Of a DNA stretch of 21,975 nt, positions 21,871 through 21,975 are shown in pieces. Numbering within the stretch: position 1 is the stretch's first letter; every line of letters starts with the position of its first letter. A program made the translations under genes and the position numbers. The stretch covers positions 1 to 21,975 of the forward strand of contig JAHFZE010000048.1 of NCBI GenBank assembly GCA_020854785.1. The letters are read 5' to 3'. Under the pieces are notes generated by a model. That model searched no databases. It saw only the letters and a list, made by a program, of their open reading frames with translations, and was not told the origin of the DNA. The stretch is from Methanomethylovorans sp. (GTDB taxonomy: Archaea; Halobacteriota; Methanosarcinia; Methanosarcinales; Methanosarcinaceae).

Positions 21871-21975
21871 AATGGGAAAAAATCATGAATGGGTGAAGTT
21901 TGTACCTCAAACCGCAAAGCCCTTCGGGAACTGTTTCCGGCGAGTCCGTCTTCCGGGGAGGTTTCCCGAAGAGGC

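Noticed and set aside
21590..21871. 93-codon plus-strand frame near the right end
   Set aside because: It is antisense to the RelE-like remnant and runs through two REPs. No ribosome site was seen.

Overview
The window looks like an accessory 'defence island' of a Gram-negative-type bacterium. The chromosome background is moderately GC-rich and uses AGG/AGA arginine codons freely. RAYT/REP repeats, a SecB-containing toxin-antitoxin-chaperone operon and RhuM/AbiE modules suggest a deltaproteobacterium-like or Synergistetes-like anaerobe. No rRNA, tRNA or core housekeeping gene is present, so this placement is only a guess. Every convincing intact gene is on the + strand.

Layout. 1-514: dispersed non-coding repeats. 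515-2195: an AbiEi/AbiEii type IV toxin-antitoxin pair with its own promoter. 2277-3430: a tiny ORF coupled to a RhuM-family gene, then a weak terminator-like hairpin. 3431-4100: more dispersed repeats and a truncated second RhuM gene. 4112-5702: a three-gene toxin-antitoxin-chaperone operon (MqsR-like toxin, MqsA-like antitoxin with a long C-terminal tail, SecB-like chaperone), with a palindrome between its putative -35 and -10 boxes. 5703-6103: REP and other repeat debris. 6104-7795: a fused SAM methyltransferase and HNH nuclease. 7937-8991: a RAYT (REP-associated Y1/HUH transposase) bracketed by inverted REP copies. 8980-9442: repeat debris. 9443-21435: an AT-rich operon of six tightly overlapping genes. 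21436-21975: an orphan IS21-type end, iteron-like repeats, three REPs and a RelE-like toxin remnant on the minus strand.

The AT-rich operon is the most interesting part. In order it encodes: a large protein with an RNA polymerase alpha-CTD-like helix-hairpin-helix, a sigma-70 region 4-like helix-turn-helix and several winged-helix-like repeats; an XPB/Ssl2-like helicase with an N-terminal phospholipase D-like nuclease domain; a 68-residue protein; a DndD-like SMC/ABC ATPase with a CxxC hook; a 154-residue helical protein; and a radical SAM enzyme. Four of the five gene junctions overlap by 4-14 bp and the fifth by 11 bp, so this is one transcription unit. It resembles a DNA phosphorothioation (Dnd) system in architecture, but no sulfur-transfer genes (DndA/DndC type) are visible and a radical SAM enzyme takes the last position. 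I propose it as a candidate undescribed DNA-modification or anti-phage system.

The first gene of that operon is cut by a complete 2692-bp IS21-family element (10851-13542; istA and istB) with a 6-bp target duplication, CGGATA. Removing the element and one duplication restores a single in-frame gene of 1047 codons. The system may therefore be inactivated in this strain, or running on a chimeric protein started from the IS end.

REP copies mark almost every module boundary, which suggests that the modules were assembled by repeat-mediated exchange.
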